Source: Cylindrobasidium torrendii FP15055 ss-10 (lineage: Eukaryota; Basidiomycota; Agaricomycetes; Agaricales; Physalacriaceae). From it: a stretch of 36,412 bases of DNA. Under the pieces are notes generated by a model. That model saw only the letters and a list, made by a program, of their open reading frames with translations, ran no database searches and was not told where the DNA came from. This document shows positions 9,861 through 20,323 of the stretch, one piece after another; within the stretch, counting starts at the first letter, position 1; every line of letters starts with the position of its first letter. The stretch lies in NCBI GenBank assembly GCA_000934385.1, contig KN880671.1:1-36412 (forward strand), in the 5' to 3' direction. The translations under genes and the position numbers were made by a program.

Positions 9861-11817
9861 TTATTCGCTTTCCAAACCCTCAAATGACAATGGCTTTTCA
9901 CCTAACCACTCCACTAACGCCTCAATATCCCTCGGCTTCAACACCACACTATAATCATCAATCGCCTGCCCAAGACTGGCGTACGAAGTTGACCCCTTGA
10001 TGGCATCGATATTTGGGCCATCGGTCCCCGGCTCGGCATGCAAAGTAAAGGACCATACAAGGCGAACGAGGGTCAGGTAGAGGATACGGTAGGTGATGAA
10101 CGACGCGGGGCAGTTCCGCGCGCCGAGGCCGAAGCTGTAGACGATGCGTCGGGGGTTGGCTTTGTTGTCCTCGTCGAGCCAGCGTTCGGGGATGAAGGAG
10201 TTGGCGTCGTCGAAAATGGCGGGGTCTGTATGTATAGCAGTAAGCATTCTGCGGCTGAAGACACAGAAGGAAGAATGGCGTACCGCGATTGAGAGCCCAG
10301 ATGTTCAGAAGCACCTCCGTATCTGCAGGGATGGTCGCTCCGAGATAATCTGTATTCTTGTACGCCGCGCGGGGGATACCCATTCTCAGCGGGGGGTAGA
10401 AACGCAAGATTTCACGAACGAAAGCCTGTTCCATCGCCATCAGTATACGCCGGGGGTATACAGAGACAGACAACGCTCACATCGAAAATCGGTATAGTAT
10501 TCTCCTCGGCGTCAGCGTATCCCGGCCCCTCTCTGAGGTTATGCCCCTTCGATGTCCTGTACTCGGAAAGGGCGGAGTACAAGCGTGTCTGCCACTCGGG
10601 ATTTTGGATGAGGTAGGCGATGGTCCAGCCGAGCGTGGGAAGATTGCTGTCTGCGCCGGCGATGATGGATGTGCTCACGCCTAGGAGCTCTGTCTTGGAT
10701 AACTTGACATCCTGGTCCTCTGTCAAGGTTGTTATTCACGATGTATAAATGCAGAAGGCAGACATACTGAGGACGTTTCCTTGGATACACGGTCTGTCGG
10801 TACCCTGCTTGATCCTCTCCTCCAGTTCATCCAGCAGACGGAACGTGTATGCTTTCCTACGGGATCCAATATCCTTCGCGCGAGTACTCGATCCACCGCC
10901 GAAGTAATTTGGTAGGCGAAGGATGGGAAAGAAATCTGCAAGGTTCTCTGAAGTCGAGCGGAACTTTGAAATCTGCGTCTCTACTTCGAAGATCTCGCGG
11001 AAAAGGGGATTCTCAAGCGAGAGGAAACGTGTGCCGTAGTTCAATGTGAGCGACATGTTGAGTGAGAAGTGGTAGAGCAGGGGTTTCAGGAAGACTGGTT
11101 TCTGTGCGTAACTGGATTCTTCGAGCAGCTCGCGGATGAGCTCCTTGGTTTCGAATTCGAGGATCTGATGATGAGGTTAGCGAAGGTAGAGGAGAAGAGT
11201 GGAGCGGCGCACCGAGGCATATGAACGCACGGCGTTCAGGTTGAGCGCAGTGGCTGCTGCCCGACGGCGCTGCTTGCAGCTAGCATCCCAAGGACTGGTT
11301 CCGATACTCAACCCATGAAAAGCGCTTTCCTTGGAGTCAGGCTGGCCCTCCTTGACTGCGTACACCGAACGACTATGGACATATTTAGTGCCGATGAGCA
11401 ACAAATGACTGATGGACGCACTGGAAAGTGTACAAGACCGGGCGCGAAATGACTGAGAGATGCCGATGGATAAAGAGATCTCTTGCTTCTTCGTTGCCAT
11501 TCACAATAACTACAGGAAGAATGCCAAATTGGACTGCAGAGATTCAGTCGCTGTGTAAACGCTTGGACAGCAAACGCACCTTGGAATACTGGGCCGTATA
11601 TCTTTGACCATTGCCTGTATTGCTCGTATGCGGGCTTCCCTTTGACTTGATGGAGGTTTCCAATGAATGGGAGGGCTGGAGGACCTGGTAGCCCAGGAAT
11701 GCGCGCGCGAAGCCGAAGGAACTCTTGATGAAGAGCTACTGTTGCGACAATGAATGCGACGGCATACAAAGCGAACAACGTCCAAGATGCATCGGTAAGG
11801 GAAAGAAGATTCCCCAT
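9861..11817 (-). CDS. Cytochrome P450 monooxygenase, resembling the CYP504 (phenylacetate hydroxylase) type
   Basis: Seven minus-strand exons: 11817-11580, 11533-11422, 11372-11213, 11164-10768, 10719-10481, 10425-10284, 10225-9861 (1653 nt, 550 residues). An N-terminal membrane anchor (about 11-30) is followed by the hinge PGLPGPPALPFIGN. The I-helix reads AGADSN (323-328). The K-helix ExxR is E387/R390 in VREILRFYPP. PERW and the heme loop FGLGARNCPASF follow, with the heme-ligand Cys at 468. The GTSPWDASCKQRRRAAATALN stretch and SRPVLYTFH resemble fungal phenylacetate hydroxylases as I remember them, so an aromatic substrate is plausible but unproven. The heme loop has Ala470 where CxG normally has Gly. 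The 11832 codon sometimes taken as a start is TTG; the first ATG is 11817. Confidence 0.9.
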
Positions 11818-12188
11818 GGGAGCAGATGACAAGAAGTGTTCAAGGGAGATTCAAAGCACTCCGGACGTTATATGACTTTGTTTGACGGTCTAGCTTTGTG
11901 GAATATCCAAATGGCGGCCGCATATCGTTCAGGGCAGCGTCGGTGACAAGAGCACGCAATAGAGGACTGCTGAAAAACAGGGCGGACTGTAAACCGCTCG
12001 TCGACAAAGGCATTCAGACGGCATAATGAAGATGGCGCCATCCGGGGGCTTGATAGTGGAATCGACCACCGGCCCTATTCTTTTTGAGATTAAGCTTATC
12101 AGGGGAAGAGATGTTTTAGAAGTTAAATCAAGTGGACCCTGTTGTTTTCGACCAAGTTCACCATCGACGACGACGACGACGAGCAACC
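11818..12188. promoter_or_regulatory. Shared divergent promoter region of P450 and dipeptidase
   Basis: The 371 nt between the two ATGs must hold both promoters. On the minus strand CATATAAC at 11867-11874 lies about 50 nt from the P450 start and may be its TATA element. On the plus strand no clear TATA box is seen; the leader just before 12189 is a run of GAC/GACGAC triplets. Confidence 0.45.
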
Positions 12189-13876
12189 ATGGCGGAACGA
12201 ACCCAGGACGTGTCGGCGCTCGATCGATCAGAGCCGAACTTGGCTTTCAACCACGAAGACGCGAACTCCCGCGCACTTGTTCCCGTAGCAAAGAAACAAC
12301 AACGCCGGATTTTTGGATTTCTGTTCTCGTCGCGTCTCCTTGCTTTTGCGCTTGTCAGCACTGTTCTCTACTACGCAACTTTGGGTTTTCTTGGCCAGCA
12401 GCAACTCCTTGTACAAGACGTAGCAAATCCATTGGACTATGCAGCACGGACGCGCAGGCTCCTTGCCAACTACCCGCTTGTGGATGGACATAATGATCTT
12501 GTTTGTGAGTGACAGTCGATCCTTCTCAATTGTGAACTCATTATCCGAAGACTTGATACGCGTCGAGCTGAAGAATCAGGTGTATGACACCGAGCGCTTC
12601 ACACTTGGCCAAGGTCTTCTCAGCCATACGTATGTCGGCTCAATTGCACCCTCACCCTATCTAACCACCTCGCAGGGATATTCCAAAGGTATGGACATCG
12701 TTGTAGTGCCCGTGCCCAGCACATACTAACAACATCCTAGTTGCGAAAAGGACAGGTCGGCGGACAATTCTGGTCGCTCTACATCCCATGCACCGACAAG
12801 ACCGAATTCAATGAGCCAGACGACACCGTACGCGACACGCTAGAACAAATCGACACCGCACACCGCTTGTTCTCCCAATACCCCGATGTATTCCACTACT
12901 GCGAAACCTCTGCTTGCGCACGCAAGGCCTTCAAGTCCGGAAAGATTGCTTCCATGCTCGGCGCAGAGGGCATGCATCAAGTCGGAAACTCGCTAGCAGT
13001 CATTCGCAAATTCCATGAGCTCGGCATGCGCTACATCACGCTCACCCATAACTGCGACAATGTCTTTGCTACCGCTTGGAACACCGTCGCCGGTGGAGGA
13101 GCAGACCTTGGGTTGACCGAGTTTGGGAAGGAGGCGGTACGCGAGATGAACCGACTTGGAATGCTCATCGACCTATCTCACGTCTCCCACAACACCATGC
13201 GCGATGTCCTGGCCATCACCCAGTCGCCGGTTATCTTCTCGCATACACTGGCCTACGGTCTTGCACCGCTTTTCCGGAATGCCCCAGACGATGTACTGAA
13301 GGAAACGGCGCGGCAGGGTGGTGTGGTTATGGCCACCTTTGTCGAGCGCTTCTTGACCAGTGAAGGAAGGAAGACCACTGTCGAGGATGTGGCTGACCAT
13401 GTCCTTCACATCGTCAAAGTGACGGGCTCAGTGAGTTGCTTCTTGCTCTATCATCACGTCAAACTGAATGTCCTCAGTGGGATTATGTTGGTATCGGTGG
13501 TGACTTCGATGGCACGCCCCATCTTCCCAAGGACCTCGAGGATGTGTCCAAATACCCCAACCTCTTTGAGGCGCTCATGCGCCGTGGTGCCTCCGACCAG
13601 GACTTGGCCAAACTCGCTGGTCAGAACATTCTTCGGGTCTGGGAGGAGAACGAGCGGCGTGCTGCTGTACTTAGCAAACAACGGAGGCCGAGCGAAATCA
13701 CCTGGCGCGACCGCATATGGAAACAGAACTACTACGGCCTGCCGTACAGTAAGTGAAATCGCACGTCCTGCCGCCCCACTGCTGACACCACACCCACCTT
13801 AGTGTTCGCCAACTCCGCGGAGACCAGGATTCAGACTCAGAAGGGCATCCAGGCAGGCAAGAAAGAGGAGGTATAG
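12189..13876 (+). CDS. Membrane dipeptidase, peptidase family M19
   Basis: Six exons: 12189-12504, 12551-12629, 12676-12688, 12741-13430, 13478-13748, 13803-13876 (1443 nt, 480 residues). It hydrolyses dipeptides with two zinc ions. The M19 metal ligands are all visible: H101 and D103 in VDGHNDL, bridging E212 in MLGAEGMHQ, H283 in LSHVSH, H304 in IFSHTLAY, and D375 in GIGGDFDG. A hydrophobic segment at about 50-69 after a basic stretch (KKQQRR) suggests a type II membrane anchor, unlike mammalian forms held by GPI. Exon 3 is a 13-nt microexon encoding part of TDIPK. It is divergent from the P450, and a Dal5-like transporter follows on the same strand. Confidence 0.92.
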
Positions 13877-14285
13877 ATAGTCATCAGCTCGTATACAATC
13901 TCCCGTCGAAGCTTTGACCTGGATTCGGGCGTATTGCAGCAGAATGAACAAAATTTGTGGCGTGCGTGCCTACTTCAAAGACAAAGGTTCCCCGACGTCT
14001 GACCCTCCGCTCCGTTGTGCGCCCTTACCTTCTTCCAGTACCTGAATCAGATGCGTAAGATGTGGCCGGGCAAAGGTGCGATAGGCGTGCTACTCACCGT
14101 GCCGTCGCTACCTTGTTACTTGCATACGTCCCTGATAGCGCCATCACACAGAACATGTCGTGCTTTGTCGAGTAAGATATCTTGCCGGGAATTTCCATTT
14201 CTTCGATGCTTAAGTAGCGTACATCGATGCTGAGTGTATCGGTGCTAGTCCTGCCACTCACTGTCCCCTTGCACGCCTCAGCATT
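13877..14285. other. Intergenic between dipeptidase and transporter
   Basis: About 0.4 kb with the 3' flank of the dipeptidase and the promoter of the transporter. No gene or clear TATA box is seen. Confidence 0.5.
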
Positions 14286-16439
14286 ATGTCCGACGTCGAG
14301 AGAGTACCGGAGAAGACCAGCCTTTCGTCGCACTCGTTGGAGGTGTCGGAGGCTGAGCGTGCTAGGATTTTGAGGAAGCTGGATCTGAATGGTACGTATG
14401 CATGCTTCATTAACTTTCTGTGTGCTGAATCGAATGGGATCATAGTGCTTCCTATGCTCGCCACGCTCTATCTTTTCTCTTTCCTCGATGTATGTACAAC
14501 GAATTTCCTCATGTTTCCCGTCTTAACACTGCACAGAGAACGAACATTGGGAACGCAGTCCTCGGCGGTCTGAAGACTGATCTCAAGCTGACGTCCCAAC
14601 AATACAACATCGCCGTCTCCATCTTCTTTGCATCTTACGTCTCCTGGGAAGCCTTCAGCAACATCTTTTTGAAGAAACTGCGCCCGTCGAGGTATATCCC
14701 ACTCCTCTGCGTATGCCTTCTCTCCATTTCGCAATACCTCCCTCGCTGACCACACATCATCAGCTCATCTGGGGCCTCGTGACAACGCTCACCTGCTTGG
14801 TGAAGAACTTCGCCGGTCTGGTTGTTGTCCGTATCTTCCTTGGTCTCTCCGAGTCCGCACTCTTCGTATGCCTTTTCCCTCAACGCGGCCCAATTCGATA
14901 CTGACATGATGTTCTCAGCCAGGAATTTGCTTTGTACGAGTGATTCCATTTCTTCATGATGTCTACTCAGCGAGTGCACTAGATCATATCAATTTGGTAT
15001 CCTCGGAACTCGACATGCTTTCGCTTTGCGCTCTTCTTTGCATCGGCTAGTTTGGCTGGAGCTTTTGGCGGACGTAGGTCTCAGCTTCCAACTATCTTGT
15101 ACTGAAATCTGACCATCTTTGCAGTCCTAGCGCGCGGGCTCATGACAATCGAAGCATCCGGTATAGAGCACTGGCGATCCATCTATCTCGTCGAAGGTCA
15201 GTCCCAGTCGCATCGCCCCAAACTCCCAAACCTCCCATTCTCACCGTCTAATCTATCTAGGACTCGTCACCATGGGCGTCGCCACCCTCGCCTTCTTCTT
15301 CCTCAAAGACGACTTTAACACCGCCCACTTCCTCACCTCAACAGAGAAAGACACCCTCCGCGACCTCCTCGAAGCCGACCGGCCGAACGAGTCGCAGGAG
15401 TTCAGCTGGGCCGAAGTCAAAGACGCGTTGACTTCTGGGTATGTCTGGGTCAACGCCATACAAAGCGTCGGCGTCGGCTTGCCGATTTTCTCGTTCTCCG
15501 TTTTCCTCCCGTCGATTGTGAAGGGTCTGGGTTTCTCGAATGCGACGAGCCAGTTGATGACTGTGCCAGTGAGTTTGCCCTTATTCTTCCGCGCTACTAT
15601 TGGGTGACTGACTTGCAAAAGCCGTATGCGTTTGCCGCTATTGGGACGTGCATTGTTGGGTATTACTCTGATAAACATGGGGTTCGCGGGGTGTATCTTC
15701 AAGCTGTGTCCGTCATTGGAATTATTGGATATGTAAGTGTCTCTCAAAAGCTGGCTTGAGCACACCGTGGAATCTGAACGCTTGATGGCAGGCAATCCAA
15801 CTGGGCACTCTGAATAATGGGGCGCGCTACTTTGGGGTTTTCTTGGTATTTCCCTTTCTTTATCTCATCGAGAGGTACTCATGAAAATGTATTTAGATCA
15901 CGTTCTCTGTCTACGTTTGTTGTTGGCACTCTTCGACGACCTCACGGCTAATGTTAAATGCAGTGTGGGAACGCGATTGGCGCACAATGGGCTGGAAACA
16001 ACCTCAAGGGACACTCGCGCCGTGCCACTGGTCCGTTAATACTTCCCTCTATTTCTGCGCTGGCTCACGTTTATCCATCCAGGCATGGGTTTCCAAGTAG
16101 CATTCGGTAATCTCGCTGTGCGTCTCAGCTATCCTCGTCTTCCTCGTCTTTTTCTGAACTATTTGTGTTAGGCTATCGGAGGCAGCTACATATATCCTAC
16201 TCCCCATGCACCTCGCTATGTGATGGGACATGTGCGTGCTGTTTCTCACATTTCAAACGGGATGTATGCTTACCTGATCAATGAAGGCCATCGCGCTGGG
16301 ATGTCTTGGGTTAGCATTTACTACAGCGACAATACTCACGTTCTGGCTGCGGGAAAAGAACAAGAAGCTCGACCGGGAGGCGGAGGAGATTGAGAAACGC
16401 GGAGAGGTTGCTGATAGATCGTTTAGATTCATGTTGTAG
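14286..16439 (+). CDS. Major facilitator transporter, anion:cation symporter (Dal5/Tna1-like) family
   Basis: Fifteen exons: 14286-14391, 14446-14489, 14537-14710, 14764-14865, 14919-14933, 14983-15073, 15125-15196, 15261-15568, 15622-15732, 15792-15845, 15897-15914, 15964-16030, 16083-16117, 16172-16231, 16287-16439 (1410 nt, 469 residues). The N-terminus carries the family pattern LPMLATLYLFSFLDRTNIGNA. SWEAFSNIFLKKLRPSR, VVRIFLGLSESALFPGICF and YPRNSTCFRFALFFASASL follow, and GIEHWRSIYLVEGLVT precedes the central loop. About 12 hydrophobic spans are present and the tail is charged. Family members carry allantoate, nicotinate, pantothenate, biotin or dipeptides into the cell; the substrate here is unknown. 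Exons of 15 and 18 nt are unusually small. The preceding dipeptidase makes a dipeptide role an attractive guess. Confidence 0.9.
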
Positions 16440-17060
16440 ACAGAGATCCGGAACGTGGGTTGATTGTCACAATTTATGAGAAATATGAACCTTTGATGTA
16501 CCCATACAACTAAGATAGTGTTTAGGATTCCTGGTCTATGGATCTTTAGCCACTCACTATTGACTATTTGGGCGTTGATGTCCCTCGATCACGGACCGCC
16601 ACACCACTTTTGCATAAGCTACACGTGTGCGGGATTTGTTCGGTCATCCATGTGAGCGGGGTAGGCCTTTCATTGTGCAACCCTTACTGAGTATTCCATC
16701 CTCCTTCACATCCGCATCCATGTCCGTGACCGCGCGTTAGAGGGATCCATGTACTCCAGGGATCCTCTCCCCGCATCGACGTTTCTTTTTCGGAGTAAAA
16801 GGGTCGTGCTCACGTTTGTGACCCTTCACGACACTTTGTTCCCAATCAGGGAGCAAATTCCTGTAATCGACAATCACTTGCAATCGCCCTTTATGAAAGA
16901 ACTTTGTTCGGAAAAGAGCCCTTTGTAGCCGGAATCGCGTTGTCTTATTGTGTTGTCCCTCTGCGAGTATGGGTAACTATCACCACTACAGGTTCTTGTA
17001 CCGGTATTTAAGGCTCGAGCACAACTCGAAAAATGTCCATCTCATTCCCTCTCCTACAAT
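16440..17060. other. Intergenic, promoter of the MYND gene
   Basis: No gene-like frame is seen in about 0.6 kb. It contains a TATTTAA element at 17005-17011. Confidence 0.5.
17005..17011 (+). promoter_or_regulatory. TATA-like element of the MYND gene
   Basis: TATTTAA about 50 nt upstream of the ATG at 17061, followed by a CT-rich leader. Confidence 0.45.
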
Positions 17061-17811
17061 ATGCGCACCTATCCAGTTGCCACGACTGGCAGTAACTTGA
17101 TCTCTCAATGCCAAGTCTGTGCGTCCCCTTGTTCAGCGTGGTGCGACCGCTGCAAGGACGCGTTCTACTGCAGCAAGGAACACCTCGACATGGTGAGTAT
17201 CTTGCAGGCAGCATTTTGGTCGACGCTCACCACCATTTCTCGCTAGGACTGGCCGCGCCATAAGCATGAGTGTCGTCGTTGGGGCTCCAGAGACCACGAC
17301 CCCAATGCTGCGAACTACGTCCCCCAGACGGCTTCCACCCTCTCCTCCAAGCATAATCCCGCCATCAGAGTCACCGCTCTCCTCTTCGCTGCTAACGAAG
17401 GTTAGTCTGATATACGTATCCTTCTTAACATGCATATACTCATAACATATCATAGGTCGAGAGCGTGTTATCGACGTCACTTGCATTCCCTCTCCTGATA
17501 CCCACACTGCTCCCATCCCCATCCTCGACGAGTATTTTCCCGAGGGCATTCCCGAGAGCCTGAACATCCACAAGGGCATGAATGACCAGGACCTTCGTTT
17601 CCCGCTCTGCGTCTGGTTCTCCCCGACGGCGCTCACCCTCCATTCGCCCACGAATCGCTCCATCCAGAAGCTGCTGGGCGGAGTGGGGAAGCGCCCTTGG
17701 TGCGGGACGGTCGTTGTGCTCAAGTACAACGGGTCGCGCCTGCAAGGATGGGCGGATGCTGGGAATCCTGAGATCCCCACGCTTGCGAAGTACTTCATGG
17801 AGTTCTACTGA
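17061..17811 (+). CDS. MYND-type zinc finger protein
   Basis: Three exons, 17061-17192, 17247-17400 and 17456-17811 (642 nt, 213 residues). The N-terminal MYND finger, a two-zinc protein-protein interaction module, is complete: C17, C20, C28, C31, C37, H41, H49 and C53, split by the first intron just before DWPRHKHEC. The sixth ligand is His rather than the more usual Cys. The remaining 160 residues (IPILDEYFPEGIPESLN, then GTVVVLKYNG) match the arrangement of small agaricomycete MYND proteins of unknown role. No SET domain is present, so methyltransferase activity is not indicated. There is no signal peptide. The convergent 7-helix gene ends 356 nt downstream. Confidence 0.85.
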
Positions 17812-18167
17812 ATGTATGTTTTTCTCACTGGCCTTGCTTGACTTTCACTCACGCCTCCTTTGCAGTTGCGCATAATGAGTGTTTCCGATAAAGTGCTACT
17901 AGGCCGATGCTACCTTACTGAAGAGAAGAAAACACGGACTTCTCGATAATGCAAAGCAATGTCTATCTGATGTCTATTATTTATTACTTATCGAAGAATC
18001 GTTAAGCTTGAGTAACCTAGTCTGTATCCTTGTAAGCCATCTACGTGAGCATCCAGACAGTATTGTACGAGTCGCTGCAGCATGCTCGATCCGAACTTGA
18101 AGTCAAAGTGGTCCATACGCTATGTTACAAAGTCCATGGTCGTACATCTACATCCCATCCCAGAAGT
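17812..18167. other. Convergent intergenic region
   Basis: The 3' flanks of two convergent genes. A+T-rich stretches near 17960-18000 may carry polyadenylation signals. No gene is seen. Confidence 0.45.
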
Positions 18168-19257
18168 TTATACAATACTACTACTGATACTCCGACGAGC
18201 TTGCTTTTCTCTGCGCTTGTCCTCCGACGGTTTACCCAGCACACTGAACACATTCAGCGTCGGAAATGAGAAAGATGTCGGTGTTGTCCTCGTGTCCTCG
18301 CTCGTCGTTACGGATAGTACGCACGCGTTCTCTTGTTCGACCAGCGCTTCGCCTCCCTTGAGAGAATTCCGCGCGACAATCAGCGTAGGTGCAATACCCG
18401 CCGCGCTGATAAGCAAAGGCTGAGCATAGACGTTTCCCGGATCGTCTCTAACCAAAAACGCCATGAACACAATCAACGCAAGAGCGTACATTGCTGCGCT
18501 CTCCACCAGCACCTCGACGACTCCCGAGTACGTCTGCAGCACCTGCATCCGCGCCAGCCGCCACATGATGAGCCCCGTACACACGAGCGTGGTTGCCAAC
18601 GAACATGCGAAGAACGCCGTGCCCCAATTGACTGCGTGTAATCCCCAGTTGAGGCGGTCCGTGTCCGTGTCGTGGGTGAAATCTTGCCAGAGAAATAGCC
18701 CGTCGAACACGCATCCAAGCAGGAAACCGGTGATAGGGATGGTAACGACCCGCACGCTTCGAAACCAGATTACCCAACAGCGCCATATGAGGATAATGTC
18801 GGCGGAGAGGATGAGGAAGGAGGCGGAGAGGCCGGAGAGGACGATGAACCACTGTGCGGATTCTATGTCGAGGAATGAGGCGATGATGGTGTCGGAGGTC
18901 GCTCCGTGGTCGATGAAGGCATTCTCTACCCACCACCATCGTATTCCGACATGTATGGATGCACAGGTATACATGAACGCAAGGACTATGGGGAATATGA
19001 TGCTCGATGTTTTCGCTTTCTTGCTCACTAGCAGAGGGTCAGACCAATCCGTTCGAAGGTATAGAAGATATGTGAGCATACCTATCTTGTATGCTGCCAC
19101 AGCAAAGATAGCAGTATACACACCTGTACGCCTATCAGTCAATTTTCCTTCCAGCAAACAGTACTCAGAGGAACACACCGTGCGACAAGCACTCGATGGC
19201 CAGCCCGTCGAAGTAGCCCCTTCTGAAGGTGCGCGAGAAGGCTGCCTCGTCAGCCAT
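18168..19257 (-). CDS. Seven-helix membrane protein, DUF6534-like basidiomycete family
   Basis: Three minus-strand exons, 19257-19179, 19123-19082 and 19027-18168 (981 nt, 326 residues). The start MADEAAFSRTFRRGYFDGLA leads into the first helix, which is shared between exons 1 and 2 (GVYTAIFAVAAYKI). About six further hydrophobic spans follow. Among them are the features FLDIESAQWFIVLSGLSA, DIILIWRCWVIW (the D-x-x-L-I-W-R-C-x-x-I/V-W motif typical of these families), and a helix near LALIVFMAFLV. The C-terminal tail of about 60 residues is Ser/Thr-rich and probably cytosolic. Agaricomycetes carry dozens of such proteins; a receptor role is often supposed but ligands are unknown. A long antisense open frame (18463-19398) is a shadow. 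Confidence 0.85.
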
Positions 19258-20323
19258 GGTGATGGAGGGAGGGAGGAAAAGAGTGAATGGGTCAATGGAA
19301 ACACCAAGGGCATCATGATATCTCGAGATGCACTTGTTTTATTGGTCTGTAGCCACAGTATACCCTGGGTAAGGAACCCGACCGGCTGGGCTCCGTAATT
19401 CTGCATCAAGACCGCGTTGAGAATCACTCCTAAGAACCAGATGGTTCATTGGCGCACCTCACTACCCTCTACCACTCTTGTTGCGAGTAGTACGACAGGC
19501 TGGATGGTGAGCTCAGAATGACAGAGACTATCTAGTGCCGTTTTAGCGAGCTGTCGAGATACGCAAAGCTCGGGGTAAGAGGAGTTGTCGAACCCAGACC
19601 TGTTGATGGGGAGGCTGCCTATGAAAACTCATTGATACTGATTGCTGGTAAGACATGACGCGGTGTGCGCAGAGGATCCTCAGGATCTTCGAGCTCACTG
19701 AACTGGAGGAATGGTCCCTCGAATGTCGTAGTGAGTGCATATCCAAGTTCTAGATGACTTGCCGACATATGTACATAGCAACTCCGCCCCAAGTTACGAG
19801 GCTGGAATACAACCAACCTTGGTCAATGCTGTCTAACTCGAACCCGTACAGTGACCTATCGGGGCAGAATGCGTGCTTATCTCGTCCGTGTGCCAGTGGG
19901 AAAGATACAAACACGACACGTTTCACGACGCGTCGGGAAATCACGAGATACTTGCTATTGTGGTGGCGTCTGATGGTGATACGGCATTTCCCGGGTTCAC
20001 AACATCATATCTTCGTCAAGTTGACTTCGACATCATGTTGCAAGTGGACCATAAAAAATACGACGATACAACTTACAATTCGTCCAACGATTCCGCCTCA
20101 AGCAGATAGTCTAGTTGTAAGTTCGCCCGGAGCTCACCATTCCAAGTTTCACACCATTTCACTGCTCGAGTGCCACTGATACCTCTTCTTCCAATCGTAC
20201 GCATCTAAGTACGGTGCCGGAGTTCGCTTCCTAGTATTTGTTGGTTACTTCGTGAAGCGCAGAAAGGAAGTGCATTGCAAGAGAATAAAGAGTCGACCCT
20301 CTCAGCCAAATCGACCACCCGAC
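19258..20323. other. Intergenic upstream of the 7-helix gene, no gene seen
   Basis: About 1.07 kb. Open frames on both strands (for example 19754-20179) lack codon structure or motifs. It holds the promoter of the 7-helix gene and the 3' flank of the protease-like gene. Confidence 0.5.

Noticed and set aside
12026..12493. Plus-strand frame overlapping the dipeptidase start
   Set aside because: It is out of frame with the M19 metal-binding motifs and has no family character.
18463..19398. Plus-strand open frame of 311 codons
   Set aside because: It lies antisense to the 7-helix gene and mirrors that gene's codon bias. It has no domain of its own.
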